Assembly: GCA_049514555.1 (NCBI GenBank)
Contig: JBEKUY010000002.1
Coordinates: 434,001 to 498,000 of the forward strand
Direction of reading: 5' to 3'
Origin: JBEKUY01 sp049514555
GTDB lineage: Bacteria > Acidobacteriota > Terriglobia > Acidiferrales > UBA7541
DNA: 64,000 bases
Shown here: piece after piece, positions 25,639-33,149 of the stretch
How positions within the stretch are numbered: position 1 is the first letter of the stretch
How the letters are laid out: every line of letters starts with the position of its first letter
Program-made: the position numbers and the translations under genes
The notes under the pieces: generated by a model
Databases searched by the model: none
What the model was told of the DNA's origin: nothing
Seen by the model: the letters and a program-made list of their open reading frames with translations, nothing else

Positions 25639-26307
25639 ATGCCCATCACCGTCGACAAAGAAATGCAGCGGCGCTGCCCGCGGACGGCCCTCGTCTGCGT
25701 GACCGCCGACGTCTCCGCCGGGCCCGCCCCGGAGGCGCTCCTCGAAGAACTCCGCGCTCGCGAGCAAGAAATCTTGCGACTGCCCGACCCCACTACGGTC
25801 CTGTCCTCGCCGCAGATTCGCGCGACACGCGCAGCCTACAAAGCCCTCGGCAAGGATCCCGCGCGCTATCGCGGATCCGCGGAAGCGCTCCTGCGGCGCA
25901 TCATCGCAGGGAAGGGCTTGCCGACAATCAATGCCGTCGTGGATGCCATCAATCTCCTTTCGGTCGAGACCCGCCTGCCCGTATGCCTCTTCGATCTGGC
26001 GCAAGTGAGCGGGGAAGTCACCTTTCGCGCCGGGCGCGCCGGAGAAACTTACAAGGGCATCGGCAAGTACGCGCTTAATCTCGACGGGCTGCCGGTCTTC
26101 AGCGACGACCTCGGCCCGTTCGGCAGCCCGACGAGCGATTCCGAGCGCACCATGGTGACCGCGGAAACTCGGCGCATCCTGCTTATCGTGATTTCCTTTG
26201 CCGACGCGTCAGACCTTAACCGCTGGGGCGCGCGCGCACGCGAGTTGATCGAACGCTACGCCGCCGCGCGCGAGATAGCCCTCGAGCTCATCGAGCCGTC
26301 CGTTTAA
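25639..26307 (+). CDS. B3/B4 tRNA-binding-domain protein
   Basis: A 222-residue protein made of a single B3/4 domain, as found in the phenylalanyl-tRNA synthetase beta chain and in stand-alone proteins of unknown role. Diagnostic blocks are YKALGKDPARYRGSAEALLR, GLPTINAVVDAINLLSVET and LPVCLFDL. Stand-alone forms are suspected to take part in aminoacyl-tRNA editing, but that is not shown. The start ATG at 25639 was chosen because the upstream in-frame sequence lacks family similarity. It lies next to a tRNA-Met gene and converges with asd. Confidence 0.82.
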   Translation: MPITVDKEMQRRCPRTALVCVTADVSAGPAPEALLEELRAREQEILRLPDPTTVLSSPQIRATRAAYKALGKDPARYRGSAEALLRRIIAGKGLPTINAVVDAINLLSVETRLPVCLFDLAQVSGEVTFRAGRAGETYKGIGKYALNLDGLPVFSDDLGPFGSPTSDSERTMVTAETRRILLIVISFADASDLNRWGARARELIERYAAAREIALELIEPSV

Positions 26308-26326
26308 CTGAGCCCGTCTTTTCGTC

Positions 26327-27445
26327 CTACGCCTTCAGCGCCGCCCTCTGCGTCGCCTTCTCCAAATATCCCTGCGCCGCGAGCAGTTCGGCATTGAGCA
26401 ACGCCGCCCCCGCGGCTCCGCGAAGCAGGTTGTGCGAAAGCACGAGGAACTTCACGTCCAGTAGCGGGCACGCCCGCACGCGCCCCACTACGGCAGCGAG
26501 TCCGTTGCCCAGATTGCGATCGCGGCGCGGCTGCGGACGGTCCGGCTCGTCCAGCACCACCACCGGATGCTCCAGCGCCGAAGGCAACCCCCGCACTTCC
26601 TCCGGCGCGCGAAATGAGCGGAACGCCTCGCTCACCTCTGCCGGCGACGCCTTGCGCTTCAGCTTCACCGACACGCATTCCAGGTGGCCGTCGAACACGT
26701 TCACGCGATTGCATTGCGCGCTCACGCGCAACGGCGCGTCAATGAACTTGCCGCCTACGACTTTTCCCAGCAGCTTCCGCGGCTCGAGTTCGAGCTTCTC
26801 CTCTTCCCCGCCGATGTACGGAATCACGTTATCCAAAATGTCCAGCGACGCAACGCCTGGATACCCGGCGCCCGAGAGCGCCTGCATCGTCACCACGAAA
26901 ACCTGCTCGAGCCCGAACGCGTCTTCCAGCGGCTTCAGCGCCAGCACCAGCCCCGCCGTCGAACAATTCGGATTCGTCACCAGGAGCCCGCTCGAATACC
27001 CGCGCGCCTTCCGCTGTTGCGGGAGCACCGCCAAATGCCCCGGATTGACTTCGGGAATCAGCAGCGGCACATCGGGATCCATGCGGTGATTTTTCGAGTT
27101 GCTGACCACGGGGTAGCCCGCGCGCGCGAATTCCTCCTCCACCGGCCCGGCCACCGCGGAATCGAGCGCCGATAGAACGAAATCGCATTCGAGCGTCGTC
27201 TCCAGTTCCCGCACGGGCAGGTTCCGCGCCGCAGCCGGAATCGCCGTATCGAGCTTCCATCGCCCGTTCACTGCCTCGGCGTAGGTCTTTCCCGCCGAGC
27301 GCTCCGACGCCGCCACCGCGGTCAATTCAAACCACGGATGATTCTCCAGCAGTTGCACGATCCGCTGCCCGACCACGCCCGTGGCGCCCAGCACGCCCGC
27401 GCGCCAGGGATTCACGTTCGGACTCTTTCCCGACGATGGCTTCAT
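26327..27445 (-). CDS. asd: Aspartate-semialdehyde dehydrogenase
   Basis: Reduces aspartyl phosphate to aspartate semialdehyde, the branch point to lysine, threonine and methionine. The 372 residues include the NADP-binding GVLGATGVVGQRI, the active-site cysteine in VTNPNCSTAG and the C-terminal histidine region SHNLLRGAAG. The cysteine context TNPNCST is that of the archaeal/fungal-type ASADH rather than the E. coli type. The start at 27445 follows GGGGAGGATGTC and overlaps the lysC stop by 4 bases, so lysC-asd is a coupled pair. Confidence 0.93.
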   Translation of the reverse strand: MKPSSGKSPNVNPWRAGVLGATGVVGQRIVQLLENHPWFELTAVAASERSAGKTYAEAVNGRWKLDTAIPAAARNLPVRELETTLECDFVLSALDSAVAGPVEEEFARAGYPVVSNSKNHRMDPDVPLLIPEVNPGHLAVLPQQRKARGYSSGLLVTNPNCSTAGLVLALKPLEDAFGLEQVFVVTMQALSGAGYPGVASLDILDNVIPYIGGEEEKLELEPRKLLGKVVGGKFIDAPLRVSAQCNRVNVFDGHLECVSVKLKRKASPAEVSEAFRSFRAPEEVRGLPSALEHPVVVLDEPDRPQPRRDRNLGNGLAAVVGRVRACPLLDVKFLVLSHNLLRGAAGAALLNAELLAAQGYLEKATQRAALKA

Positions 27446-28458
27446 GACATCCTCCCCTTGGAATCCACCCCGATGCGCGTGCCGCGCGCGGATGGCTTCT
27501 TTGAATTCCTTACCCACACCACCAAGTTCGTTTCGGCCGCCAGCGGCAGCACGTCCGGGTGCAACACCCTGGCTCCGCTTGCGGCGAGCGCATGAGCTTC
27601 CTCGTACGTCAGATCGGAGAGCAGCCTCGCCGAAGCCTCGGCGTGCGGGTTGGCCGAGTAAATGCCGTCAACGTCCGTCCAGATCACCAGCTCCGCCGCG
27701 TCCAAAACGTGCGCGACCACCGCGCCGCTGTAGTCCGAGCTGTTCCGCCCCAGCGTCGTGATCCGCCCCTCCGCCGTCGCGCCGATGTAACCGGTCACCA
27801 CCGGCACCAGTCCTGCTTCGAGCAGCGGCCTCAGCACCTCCCGCCCCTGCTCGCGCGTTTCCGCCAATACCGGCCGCGCGTTCTGAAACTCTCCCGTCGT
27901 CAGCACGAAATCCGATGCTACCACCGGCACTGCTGCCACGCCCTCGCGGTTCAACGCCGCCGCCAGCAGCCGGCAACTGAATCGCTCGCCGAACGACACC
28001 AGCCGGTCTAGCGCTTCGGCGTCAAAGGCCACGTGCTCTTTCAGAGCTACTTCCGCAAGAAGGTCCCGCCCAAGCGCTTCGATCTCCCCGGATAGACGCC
28101 GCTGCTCTTCGGTCCCGAGCTCCAGCTCGCGCACCACTTCCCGGTGCAGATGCAATACGAAGTGCGCCTCCGCTGTTGCGAGTGCGCGGTCCCCGGACTC
28201 CAGCGACTGCGCAATCGAGAACAGCCGGTCGGTAATCCCGCCCATCGCCGAAACCACCACCGCCGTGCGGCCCACGAGCGCCGCTTCCCGCACCAGCCTC
28301 GCCGCGTGCAGAATCCTTTCCGCGTTGGCCAGCGAGCTTCCGCCGAACTTGAACACGGTCACCCTTCCGGCCCCGGCCGCAGGCCTCACTCTTGCCAGCG
28401 GCGCCCCTGATGATGCACGCGCGGGGTCGCCTGCCTCTGCTACTTGTGTTTCCTCCAT
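27442..28458 (-). CDS. lysC: Aspartate kinase, catalytic domain only
   Basis: Phosphorylates aspartate, the first step toward lysine, threonine and methionine. From the preferred start at 28458 (MEETQ, after GAGGAGGAAG) it has 338 residues. Motifs are FKFGGSSLAN, SAMGGITDRL, TLGRNSSDYSGA and WTDVDGIYSANP. The protein stops shortly after the kinase domain, so the tandem ACT domains that give most aspartokinases lysine or threonine feedback inhibition are missing. This makes transcript-level control more important, which fits the leader attenuator upstream. An earlier ATG at 28485 is possible. Confidence 0.92.
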   Translation of the reverse strand: MEETQVAEAGDPARASSGAPLARVRPAAGAGRVTVFKFGGSSLANAERILHAARLVREAALVGRTAVVVSAMGGITDRLFSIAQSLESGDRALATAEAHFVLHLHREVVRELELGTEEQRRLSGEIEALGRDLLAEVALKEHVAFDAEALDRLVSFGERFSCRLLAAALNREGVAAVPVVASDFVLTTGEFQNARPVLAETREQGREVLRPLLEAGLVPVVTGYIGATAEGRITTLGRNSSDYSGAVVAHVLDAAELVIWTDVDGIYSANPHAEASARLLSDLTYEEAHALAASGARVLHPDVLPLAAETNLVVWVRNSKKPSARGTRIGVDSKGRMS

Positions 28459-28510
28459 GACTTCCTCCTCACAGCTAACAAACACTCGGTAGAAAAACTG
28501 ACACAGCCTC

Positions 28511-28597
28511 TTAGGGCGAGGCCTTTAGCCGCGCCGCAAAAGCCGCAGAATCAAGCGGCTCTAAGCTGCTGCGGGACATGAGCCGACGTTCGCGCAT
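28511..28597 (-). CDS. Small ORF (28 aa) between attenuator and lysC
   Basis: An ATG at 28597 follows TGAGGAGTTT, an excellent ribosome-binding site, and opens 28 codons ending in TAA at 28511 (MRERRLMSRSSLEPLDSAAF at its start). It lies after the attenuator terminator and 52 bases before lysC. It could be translated only on read-through transcripts and may aid lysC initiation. The peptide resembles nothing I know. Evidence is the start signal alone. Confidence 0.4.
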   Translation of the reverse strand: MRERRLMSRSSLEPLDSAAFAARLKASP

Positions 28598-28635
28598 AAA
28601 CTCCTCAGCTCTCTTCAGCAATTCGCGTACAAAAC

Positions 28636-28671
28636 AAAAAACCCGCCGTCCGTTTGTCTTCCGGCGGCGGG
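28636..28671 (-). terminator. Attenuator terminator upstream of lysC
   Basis: On the minus strand CCCGCCG pairs perfectly with CGGCGGG, extended inside by CCG/CGG across one bulged A, with a 9-base loop and then six T residues (28636-28641). Its 5' arm contains CGCCGGAAGAC, exactly complementary to a segment of the upstream leader ORF, so an antiterminator competes with it. Confidence 0.8.
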
Positions 28672-28702
28672 CTCGATCTCGGTCAGCGCTTTGGACTTGC
28701 TT

Positions 28703-28795
28703 TTAGTCCTTCAGTCGCCTCCCTGCGCCGGAAGACACACACGTGGTGGTCTTCGTAGTCTTACCCGACATTCGCATTCCGGCGCAGTAACTCAT
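28703..28795 (-). CDS. Thr/Lys-rich leader peptide of the lysC-asd attenuator (30 aa)
   Basis: An ATG at 28795 opens 30 codons ending TAA. Residues 12-18 are KTTKTTT: five threonine and two lysine codons in seven. These are end products of the pathway encoded downstream. The ORF contains segment 1 (28777-28787) and segment 2 (28723-28736) of the RNA switch, so a stalled ribosome would decide which hairpin forms. With the predicted promoter the transcript would begin within about 2 bases of this ATG, so it may be translated leaderless. ATGs at codons 7 and 9 are alternatives in the same frame. Confidence 0.7.
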   Translation of the reverse strand: MSYCAGMRMSGKTTKTTTCVSSGAGRRLKD

Positions 28796-28802
28796 CCCCA
28801 CT

Positions 28803-28830
28803 AGTTTACCAGACGCGCTCATAAATGCAA
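28803..28830 (-). promoter_or_regulatory. Promoter of the lysC leader
   Basis: TTGCAT (28825-28830) and TAAACT (28803-28808) are 16 bases apart on the minus strand, each matching the sigma70 consensus at four of six positions or better. The -10 ends 7 bases before the leader-peptide ATG. Confidence 0.5.
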
Positions 28831-29001
28831 CGCCCTGTGCCGCGTTGTTTCCTGGCCTCTTGAGTTCGAGTTCCGCTGGTCAGGCCAAGCCCGCCCGCCG
28901 CCACCACGTAATGAAACCTCCGCCACCCGCGCCTAGACGGTGTACATTCTCAGCCACAGCGTGGATAGAACGGTCACAGAGCAGATCGAAGGAGGCGCAC
29001 G

Positions 29002-29625
29002 ATGAAATCCGTTATTGCCTCGCTTGGATTGCTGGTGCTTGTCGTTCTTCAACCTCAATCAATCGCGAAACACACTCAAGCGGAGAACGCGGCTCCAAAG
29101 TCAGTGGGCTATTCTGAAGTTGTTGACCGTGCGTTCCAGTTTAGCCGTGGGATTCCGGCAGAATTCAGTGAAATGGACTACAGAATAGTCGTTCGTTTCT
29201 TGCCCAGTTGGGGTCCAGAGTCACAGATCGTATTTCTGAGGAACAAGGACCGCACCTTCCGCGTCATTGACTACCGGCTAAAGAAGGGGACGCGCCCGAT
29301 TTCGGAAGAATACAACGAAGTTGTGCGCAACAATCCCAACGCCAGCGTTGAGGACGTTCTCAAGCGGATCACCGTGGAGATAACGGAGGAACGCCCGGAC
29401 GAGTCAAAAGCGCGCTTGGTCGAGCAGTTCTTTCGACTGTCCATCCCAACCGACATCGATCCCGATCTTTGTCTGGACGGTACGACCTATCATCTGTGGG
29501 TCCAGACGCAATCAAATAGCATTCAAGCCTCGCTCTCCGACTGTGCATATGGCAAGAACAGCGATTCGACTCCCATTCTTCGCTGGATGAAGGCTGTTCA
29601 GAAAGAATCCCGCAAGGGAGACTGA
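29002..29625 (+). CDS. Exported hypothetical protein
   Basis: A 207-residue protein starting 6 bases after GAAGGAGG. The signal peptide (SVIASLGLLVLVVLQPQSIA) is followed by a mixed alpha/beta domain without recognised motifs; two cysteines near the C-terminus (DLCLDG and SDCAYG) could form a disulphide. GC content looks lower than in neighbouring genes. It is a single-gene unit between lysC and a DinB-like gene. Confidence 0.7.
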   Translation: MKSVIASLGLLVLVVLQPQSIAKHTQAENAAPKSVGYSEVVDRAFQFSRGIPAEFSEMDYRIVVRFLPSWGPESQIVFLRNKDRTFRVIDYRLKKGTRPISEEYNEVVRNNPNASVEDVLKRITVEITEERPDESKARLVEQFFRLSIPTDIDPDLCLDGTTYHLWVQTQSNSIQASLSDCAYGKNSDSTPILRWMKAVQKESRKGD

Positions 29626-29669
29626 ATCTGCAGTGAAGTGAAGCACGGAACGAGAGGATAGCCCAGCGC

Positions 29670-30125
29670 CTAGCGCGTCCCCATCAGCCGACGCAGCAGC
29701 CGAATCTGCCCCGCGTGATACACGTCATGCATGGCAATCCCATACACGTGCCGCAGCAACTTCCTGCCGCGTGGAGTGTCGGCGGTCTGCGCCACCGCCC
29801 GCCGCAATGTCTCATGCTCTTTTTCGAGCAGGGCGCGATCTCCGCGCCACGCCTTCTCGCTCCGCTCTTGCGGGCGCGCAAACCAATTGCTGCCCTTCAA
29901 TACGAACGAGCCGCGCTTCTCGCCGAGCAGCCTCCGCCGCACCGCGTATTTCCAGTACGCCGCGTGAACGACTTCTTCCCAGATGTTGTGACGCCCGCGG
30001 CCCGGCCGCCACGCCGCCTGCCGCGCGGTAACCCCCCTGATGGATTGCCGCAAGTTCGGACCGTGCCACGCCTGCCGGCCGTAACCCTCGTCGAGCAATT
30101 GCAGGAGAAGCTTTTTCCGGCTCAT
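29670..30125 (-). CDS. DinB-like four-helix protein
   Basis: A 151-residue protein of the DinB/YfiT superfamily, putative metal-dependent enzymes or thiol-transferase relatives. The expected histidines are seen in HNIWEEVVHAAYW and HDVYHAGQIRLLRRL, which would make a three-His metal site with the helix-1 region. MSRKK at 30125 is taken as start rather than ATG 30137. It is a stand-alone gene; the substrate is unknown. Confidence 0.78.
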   Translation of the reverse strand: MSRKKLLLQLLDEGYGRQAWHGPNLRQSIRGVTARQAAWRPGRGRHNIWEEVVHAAYWKYAVRRRLLGEKRGSFVLKGSNWFARPQERSEKAWRGDRALLEKEHETLRRAVAQTADTPRGRKLLRHVYGIAMHDVYHAGQIRLLRRLMGTR

Positions 30126-30243
30126 CACGCACCTCACGCCCGCCGCCGCACATAAAATGCGCCTCGCAGAACTGCGCGGCGCAAACCCGAGGTTGGCGGA
30201 AACGCTGCTGGCGTGTCAAGGAAGAGAAGAAGCCCGGCGCGGG

Positions 30244-31470
30244 TCACGGCACGGCCGTCAAACGCGGCCCGCGGCTCGATTTCTGCCCGTACAGGCGCCG
30301 GTCGGCAGCATGGATGAGCGCCCGGGGAGTCAGCCCGTCGTCCGGATACGTGGCGAACCCGGTGCTCACGGCCAGAGGCGGCTTCTCCGTGTCCGCGCCA
30401 AGGAACTCTCCGATACGCAAAGTCACATCCTTCACCATCGGCGCGCCCGAGTCGATGAGCAAGAGGGCGAATTCATCGCCCCCGTAGCGCGCCGCGAGAT
30501 CGGTCGAGCGGCAGTGCTGCCGGAGCACGTCGGCGAAGCGGATCAGCGCGCGGTCGCCGGCGAGATGACCGTGCTCATCGTTGATGCTCTTCAAGCCGTC
30601 AAGGTCGAGGAGGAGCAAGGAGAAAGGCCGCTCGGAACGTCTGGCGCGCCGGATCTCCGCTTCGAGCGAAGTGATGAAGTGGCGATGGTTCGCCAGACCC
30701 GTCAGCGAGTCGTGCGTGGCCAGATAGCGCATCTGGTCTTCGGTTCTTTTCCGCTCGGTGACATCCAGCCCGACGCCGATGCACCCGACGATCTTCCCGC
30801 CGGCGCCGCGAAGCGGCCCGAGGCTGAAGTCGAAGACGCGCCCAAAGTATTCGTATTCAAACCGCGATGAAAGGCCCTGCAACGCCTCTTGATGATGGAC
30901 GATCGGCGCCTCCTCGGACCCGCGGCAGTGAAAGAACTGGCGAATGGTCTGCCCGACGGCGGCGCCAGAACGCAACCCGGCGGCGCTTCCCGCACCCCAG
31001 TTAGCGGTGAGCCGAAGGCCGCGATCAGTGGTCCACAGCACGATGGGCATCTGCTCGACCACCGATTGCAGTTGGTCCTCTTTGTCGCGGAGCGATTCAC
31101 CCGTGGCTGCTCCCGTCACGTCCCGAGCCACGACCGAGGCGGCGACGACAGCTCCTTTGGAGTCGCGGATCGGCGAAATCGTCACCGAGAGGCGCAGCGT
31201 GCGGCCGTCCTTGCTTAGGCGAACGCACTCGCGCTGGCGGATGCGCAGCCCGTTGCGCACGGCCTGCAGAATCTCGTCGAGCTCATGCCGCTGGCCGGGC
31301 GGAAACAATAGCGATACCGACCGCCCGAGAACTTCTCCCGGCGAATAGCCGAAAATTTCCTCGGCGCCGCGGTTCCAGCTCAGTACCGTGCCGTCGAGCG
31401 TCTTCGCGAAGATCGCTTCGTCAGCCGAGTCGAAAAGTGCGGGCAGCAGCCCGTCTGAAAAGACAGCCAT
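30244..31470 (-). CDS. PAS-PAS-GGDEF diguanylate cyclase
   Basis: Predicted cytoplasmic sensor making cyclic di-GMP. The 408 residues hold an N-terminal PAS domain (about 10-125, ADEAIFAKTLDGTVLSWNRG), a second PAS (about 140-245, LWTTDRGLRLTANWG) and a GGDEF domain starting at HDSLTGLANHR. The active-site motif is intact (RYGGDEF), and RSTD exactly five residues upstream is a canonical inhibitory I-site (RxxD). No membrane segment is present. The start at 31470 (MAVFSDGLLPALF) is chosen; the frame continues upstream through a hairpin region without domain similarity. Confidence 0.92.
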   Translation of the reverse strand: MAVFSDGLLPALFDSADEAIFAKTLDGTVLSWNRGAEEIFGYSPGEVLGRSVSLLFPPGQRHELDEILQAVRNGLRIRQRECVRLSKDGRTLRLSVTISPIRDSKGAVVAASVVARDVTGAATGESLRDKEDQLQSVVEQMPIVLWTTDRGLRLTANWGAGSAAGLRSGAAVGQTIRQFFHCRGSEEAPIVHHQEALQGLSSRFEYEYFGRVFDFSLGPLRGAGGKIVGCIGVGLDVTERKRTEDQMRYLATHDSLTGLANHRHFITSLEAEIRRARRSERPFSLLLLDLDGLKSINDEHGHLAGDRALIRFADVLRQHCRSTDLAARYGGDEFALLLIDSGAPMVKDVTLRIGEFLGADTEKPPLAVSTGFATYPDDGLTPRALIHAADRRLYGQKSSRGPRLTAVP

Positions 31471-31682
31471 CGTCAAAACCCGTCCCTTCCGGGAGACGCC
31501 GAAGGGGAGATACTCAGAGAAAACGAGATACTGCCTGCTCCAAACGAAAAGCCCCCAGGGTCGGAATGAGTGGCCGAGGAAAGGCCGACCCCCACACAAG
31601 GAAGTGTAACGTGGGTACGCACTGGCGAAAAGCCGTTGAACCTTACGATTGGTCAAAACAACAACAGGATACGGCTGTCTGA

Positions 31683-31744
31683 TGCAAATGGGTTGCAGGT
31701 TACAGGCGGTCCTGGCACGCTGCCCGTCATGCAAATAAGTTGCA
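31683..31744 (+). promoter_or_regulatory. Two operator-like palindromes, 47 bp apart
   Basis: TGCAA-ATGGG-TTGCA (31683-31697) and TGCAA-ATAAG-TTGCA (31730-31744) are perfect 5-5-5 palindromes with near-identical centres, both preceded by A. They precede the outer-membrane protein/cytochrome c pair. The motif looks like a Fur-superfamily-type or similar dimer site, but the regulator is not identifiable. Confidence 0.5.
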
Positions 31745-32709
31745 ACGAAGTATCGGCGCTCCCGACTATCCCCTTCCCTGAAAACGCCCCCTGCACGCCC
31801 GAAACCCTGCCATCGCTTTCCCTATTCTTTCGAGTCTTGTTCCCCTGCACTTGGTTTTTTCTCGTGCTCTTTCTTGTCGGTCTCGCGGCGCCGCTGCGTG
31901 CCCAGGAAAGGCCCTACTTTGTGACCTACGACCATTACCTCGAAGAACCGGGTTCGCTGGAGGTGGCATTCAATCCGCTCTTCGGGACGCAGCGCGCCGG
32001 ACACGCCTTCTTCGGCGAGTGGACGGAATTCGAATACGGCGTGACGGGATGGTGGACCTCGGAGTTTTACCTCGACTCGCAGGCTACCTTTCACGACGGC
32101 GCCGTGTTCACCGGCTTCCGCTGGGAGAACCGTTTCCGGCCACTCAAGCGCGAGCACTGGATCAACCCGGTGGTGTACGCCGAGTTTGAAGACATCAACG
32201 GCGCCGACAAAACACTGCTTGAAATTGTCGGCCATGACGTCGAGGCCGATCATGCCGTGGCCAACAGCGAGGCGCGGCGCGATCGTGCGCGCGAAATGGA
32301 ACTGAAGCTGATCCTCTCAAGCGGTTGGAAGAGTTGGAATTTCTCGGAGAATTTCATCGCCGAGAAGAATCTTTCGAACGAGCCTTGGGAGTTCGGTTAC
32401 GCCTGGGGAATCAGCCGCCCGATCGGTCTCAAGGCTTCGGCCTCACGCTGCAATTTCTGCAAAGAGAATTTCGTCGCGGGCATCGAAATGTACGGCGGTC
32501 TCGGCGACCGTTACAGCTTCGGCTTGCATGACACATCCCACTACCTCGCTCCGGTTCTGGCGTGGAATCTTCCCGCGAATTGGACCTTGCGGGTTTCGCC
32601 GGTATTCGGACTAAACGGCAACAGCCACCGCTTCCTGCTGCGCTTCGGAATCTCGCGTGAGTTCGCGGGATTCGGCCGGGCGGTGAGCCGCTGGATTGGG
32701 GGGCGCTGA
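31729..32709 (+). CDS. Outer-membrane or periplasmic beta-rich protein of unknown function
   Basis: An exported protein; as written 326 residues with the signal peptide late (WFFLVLFLVGLAAPLRAQ). The mature part is rich in alternating aromatic strands (VFTGFRWENRFRPL, EFGYAWGISRP, WTLRVSPVFGLNG) and ends near a barrel-like strand. I expect an outer-membrane barrel. The ATG at 31729 falls inside a palindromic operator, so the true start may be a later TTG at 31837 (23-residue signal peptide). It shares one base with the cytochrome c gene and probably works with it. Confidence 0.7.
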   Translation: MQISCNEVSALPTIPFPENAPCTPETLPSLSLFFRVLFPCTWFFLVLFLVGLAAPLRAQERPYFVTYDHYLEEPGSLEVAFNPLFGTQRAGHAFFGEWTEFEYGVTGWWTSEFYLDSQATFHDGAVFTGFRWENRFRPLKREHWINPVVYAEFEDINGADKTLLEIVGHDVEADHAVANSEARRDRAREMELKLILSSGWKSWNFSENFIAEKNLSNEPWEFGYAWGISRPIGLKASASRCNFCKENFVAGIEMYGGLGDRYSFGLHDTSHYLAPVLAWNLPANWTLRVSPVFGLNGNSHRFLLRFGISREFAGFGRAVSRWIGGR

Positions 32710-33149
32710 TGCGACGCGGCGCTGCAGCGACCCTATTTTGTGCTGCGCTCGTTTCGGGGGCGCTTGCTTTTGCGCAGAAGCACGCTGGCTCACCCCCCTC
32801 CCCGGAGCAGAAGAGGCGCGCCGCCGAATTGGCCGGGGCGCCCTCCTCGGCGCGTTCGCGAGGGAATCCGTTGGAAGAAGATCCGGACGCCGTGGCGGCG
32901 GGACGGAAGCTTTTCACGCGCCACTGCGAAGAGTGTCACGGCGCGGAGGCGCTGGGCGGAAAGAAGGCGCCGAGTCTGCTGCAGGAAGAGGTGCAGTCGG
33001 CAGAGCCGGGGGTCCTGTTCTGGTTCCTCACGAACGGCAACGTGCGCCGTGGGATGCCGACCTGGTCGAAGCTGCCGGAAGCGCAGCGCTGGCAACTCGT
33101 GAAATTCTTGAAATCCCTGGGGACCGTCAGTAGTTGGAACTCGCGCTAG
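32709..33149 (+). CDS. Exported mono-heme cytochrome c
   Basis: A 146-residue periplasmic electron carrier. The signal peptide (TLFCAALVSGALAFAQ) is followed by a Pro/Ala-rich linker, the heme motif CEECH and a probable axial methionine in RRGMPTW. The C-terminal helix QRWQLVKFLKSLG is typical of class I cytochromes c. The start overlaps the upstream stop by one base (TGATG). The final 23 bases overlap the convergent permease gene. Confidence 0.9.
   Translation: MRRGAAATLFCAALVSGALAFAQKHAGSPPSPEQKRRAAELAGAPSSARSRGNPLEEDPDAVAAGRKLFTRHCEECHGAEALGGKKAPSLLQEEVQSAEPGVLFWFLTNGNVRRGMPTWSKLPEAQRWQLVKFLKSLGTVSSWNSR

Noticed and set aside
28486..28830. Lysine riboswitch upstream of lysC
   Set aside because: No L-box-like core was recognised; the leader ORF with Thr/Lys codons and competing stems explains the region better.
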